Part shown: piece after piece, positions 63,846 through 64,000 of the stretch
Layout: every line of letters begins with the position of its first letter
Numbering within the stretch: position 1 is the first letter of the stretch
NCBI RefSeq assembly: GCF_038397725.1
Contig: NZ_CP151634.1
Coordinates: forward strand, 3,720,001-3,784,000
DNA length: 64,000 nucleotides
Reading direction: 5' to 3'
Origin: Microbacterium sp. LWO13-1.2
GTDB taxonomy: Bacteria; Actinomycetota; Actinomycetes; Actinomycetales; Microbacteriaceae
Made by a program: the position numbers and the translations under genes
Notes under the pieces: generated by a model
Databases searched by the model: none
Told to the model about the DNA's origin: nothing
What the model saw: the letters and a program-made list of their open reading frames with translations, nothing else

Positions 63846-64000
63846 CTACGCCTTAGCGAGGCGGTAGCGCAGCGACGCGAGCTCGGCGCGCAGCGCGGCC
63901 GGCAGCTTGTCGCCGAAGGTGTCGAAGAACTCCTCCGTCAGGTCGGCCTCGGCGAGCCAGGCCGCCGAGTCGATCGAGAACAGCTCGTCGAGATCCGCCT
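63846..64000 (-). CDS. pckG: GTP-dependent phosphoenolpyruvate carboxykinase, C-terminal end (partial)
   Basis: Only the last 50 residues are inside the window; the gene runs off the right edge. The visible part (LDELFSIDSAAWLAE, then EEFFDTFGDKLPAALRAEL and a basic end) resembles the C-terminus of actinobacterial PEPCK(GTP), where a Trp-containing helix precedes a GDKLP segment. That enzyme converts oxaloacetate to PEP, the reverse direction to the ppc product at 39.3 kb. The match rests on a short stretch from memory, so the call is probable, not certain. Confidence 0.72.
   Translation of the reverse strand, partial: ADLDELFSIDSAAWLAEADLTEEFFDTFGDKLPAALRAELASLRYRLAKA

Overview
The window is chromosomal DNA of a high-GC Gram-positive actinobacterium, most likely Microbacteriaceae and probably Microbacterium or a close relative. 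The evidence is the very high GC content, frequent GTG starts, chains of genes joined by ATGA/GTGA overlaps, an LPXTG surface protein, and actinobacterial neighbourhoods: eno-ftsB-DUF501-mycosin, a greA-DUF4307-trhA-Z-prenyltransferase block, and NDH-2. I see no insertion sequence, prophage, integrase or CRISPR array. No gene-free stretch exceeds 300 bases. The genus is inference.

Layout. 1-13.6 kb is mostly housekeeping: the tail of an LPXTG protein, PIN-PhoH ATPase, a class V PLP enzyme, a Z-prenyl diphosphate synthase, TrhA, DUF4307, GreA, threonine dehydratase coupled to an AI-2E-type permease, a YcaQ/AlkX-like DNA glycosylase, LemA, and a sugar-lactone oxidase coupled to a type III PLP deaminase/aldolase. 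At 13.65 kb a tRNA with a UAA anticodon precedes a MarR-controlled, divergently transcribed Tat-exported multicopper oxidase. 17-22.6 kb carries ndh, an orphan mycosin-like protease, DUF501, FtsB and enolase on the minus strand. 22.7-26.3 kb holds an O-methyltransferase, a GntR-DUF1648-CPBP membrane module with a clear operator, and a DUF4442 protein.

26.3-33.7 kb is the most distinctive accessory locus. A LacI regulator faces a tightly packed five-gene operon: two HSL-type esterases, an MFS transporter, a CocE/NonD (S15-like) hydrolase and an APC permease. It looks like an uptake and hydrolysis pathway for an unidentified ester- or amide-linked compound. 33.7-44.1 kb carries AraC/VOC, an SGNH hydrolase, HisS, MazG, NhaA, PEP carboxylase, glutamate dehydrogenase and a gamma-carbonic-anhydrase-like protein. 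44.2-49.6 kb holds Mfd, a two-gene membrane protein/winged-helix operon behind two near-identical palindromic boxes, and an Fpg/Nei glycosylase.

49.7-53.3 kb is an FMN-riboswitch-controlled ribD-ribE-ribBA-ribH operon with overlapping genes. 53.7-59.9 kb is a LacI-regulated carbohydrate ABC importer (two permeases and a binding lipoprotein, with no ATPase gene) plus a GH35 beta-galactosidase. 59.9-64 kb holds an MHS-family symporter, a small HTH protein behind paired palindromes, an ABC exporter, and the C-terminal end of a probable GTP-dependent PEP carboxykinase. PEP carboxylase, PEP carboxykinase, enolase and glutamate dehydrogenase put several steps around the PEP/oxaloacetate/2-oxoglutarate node in one window.
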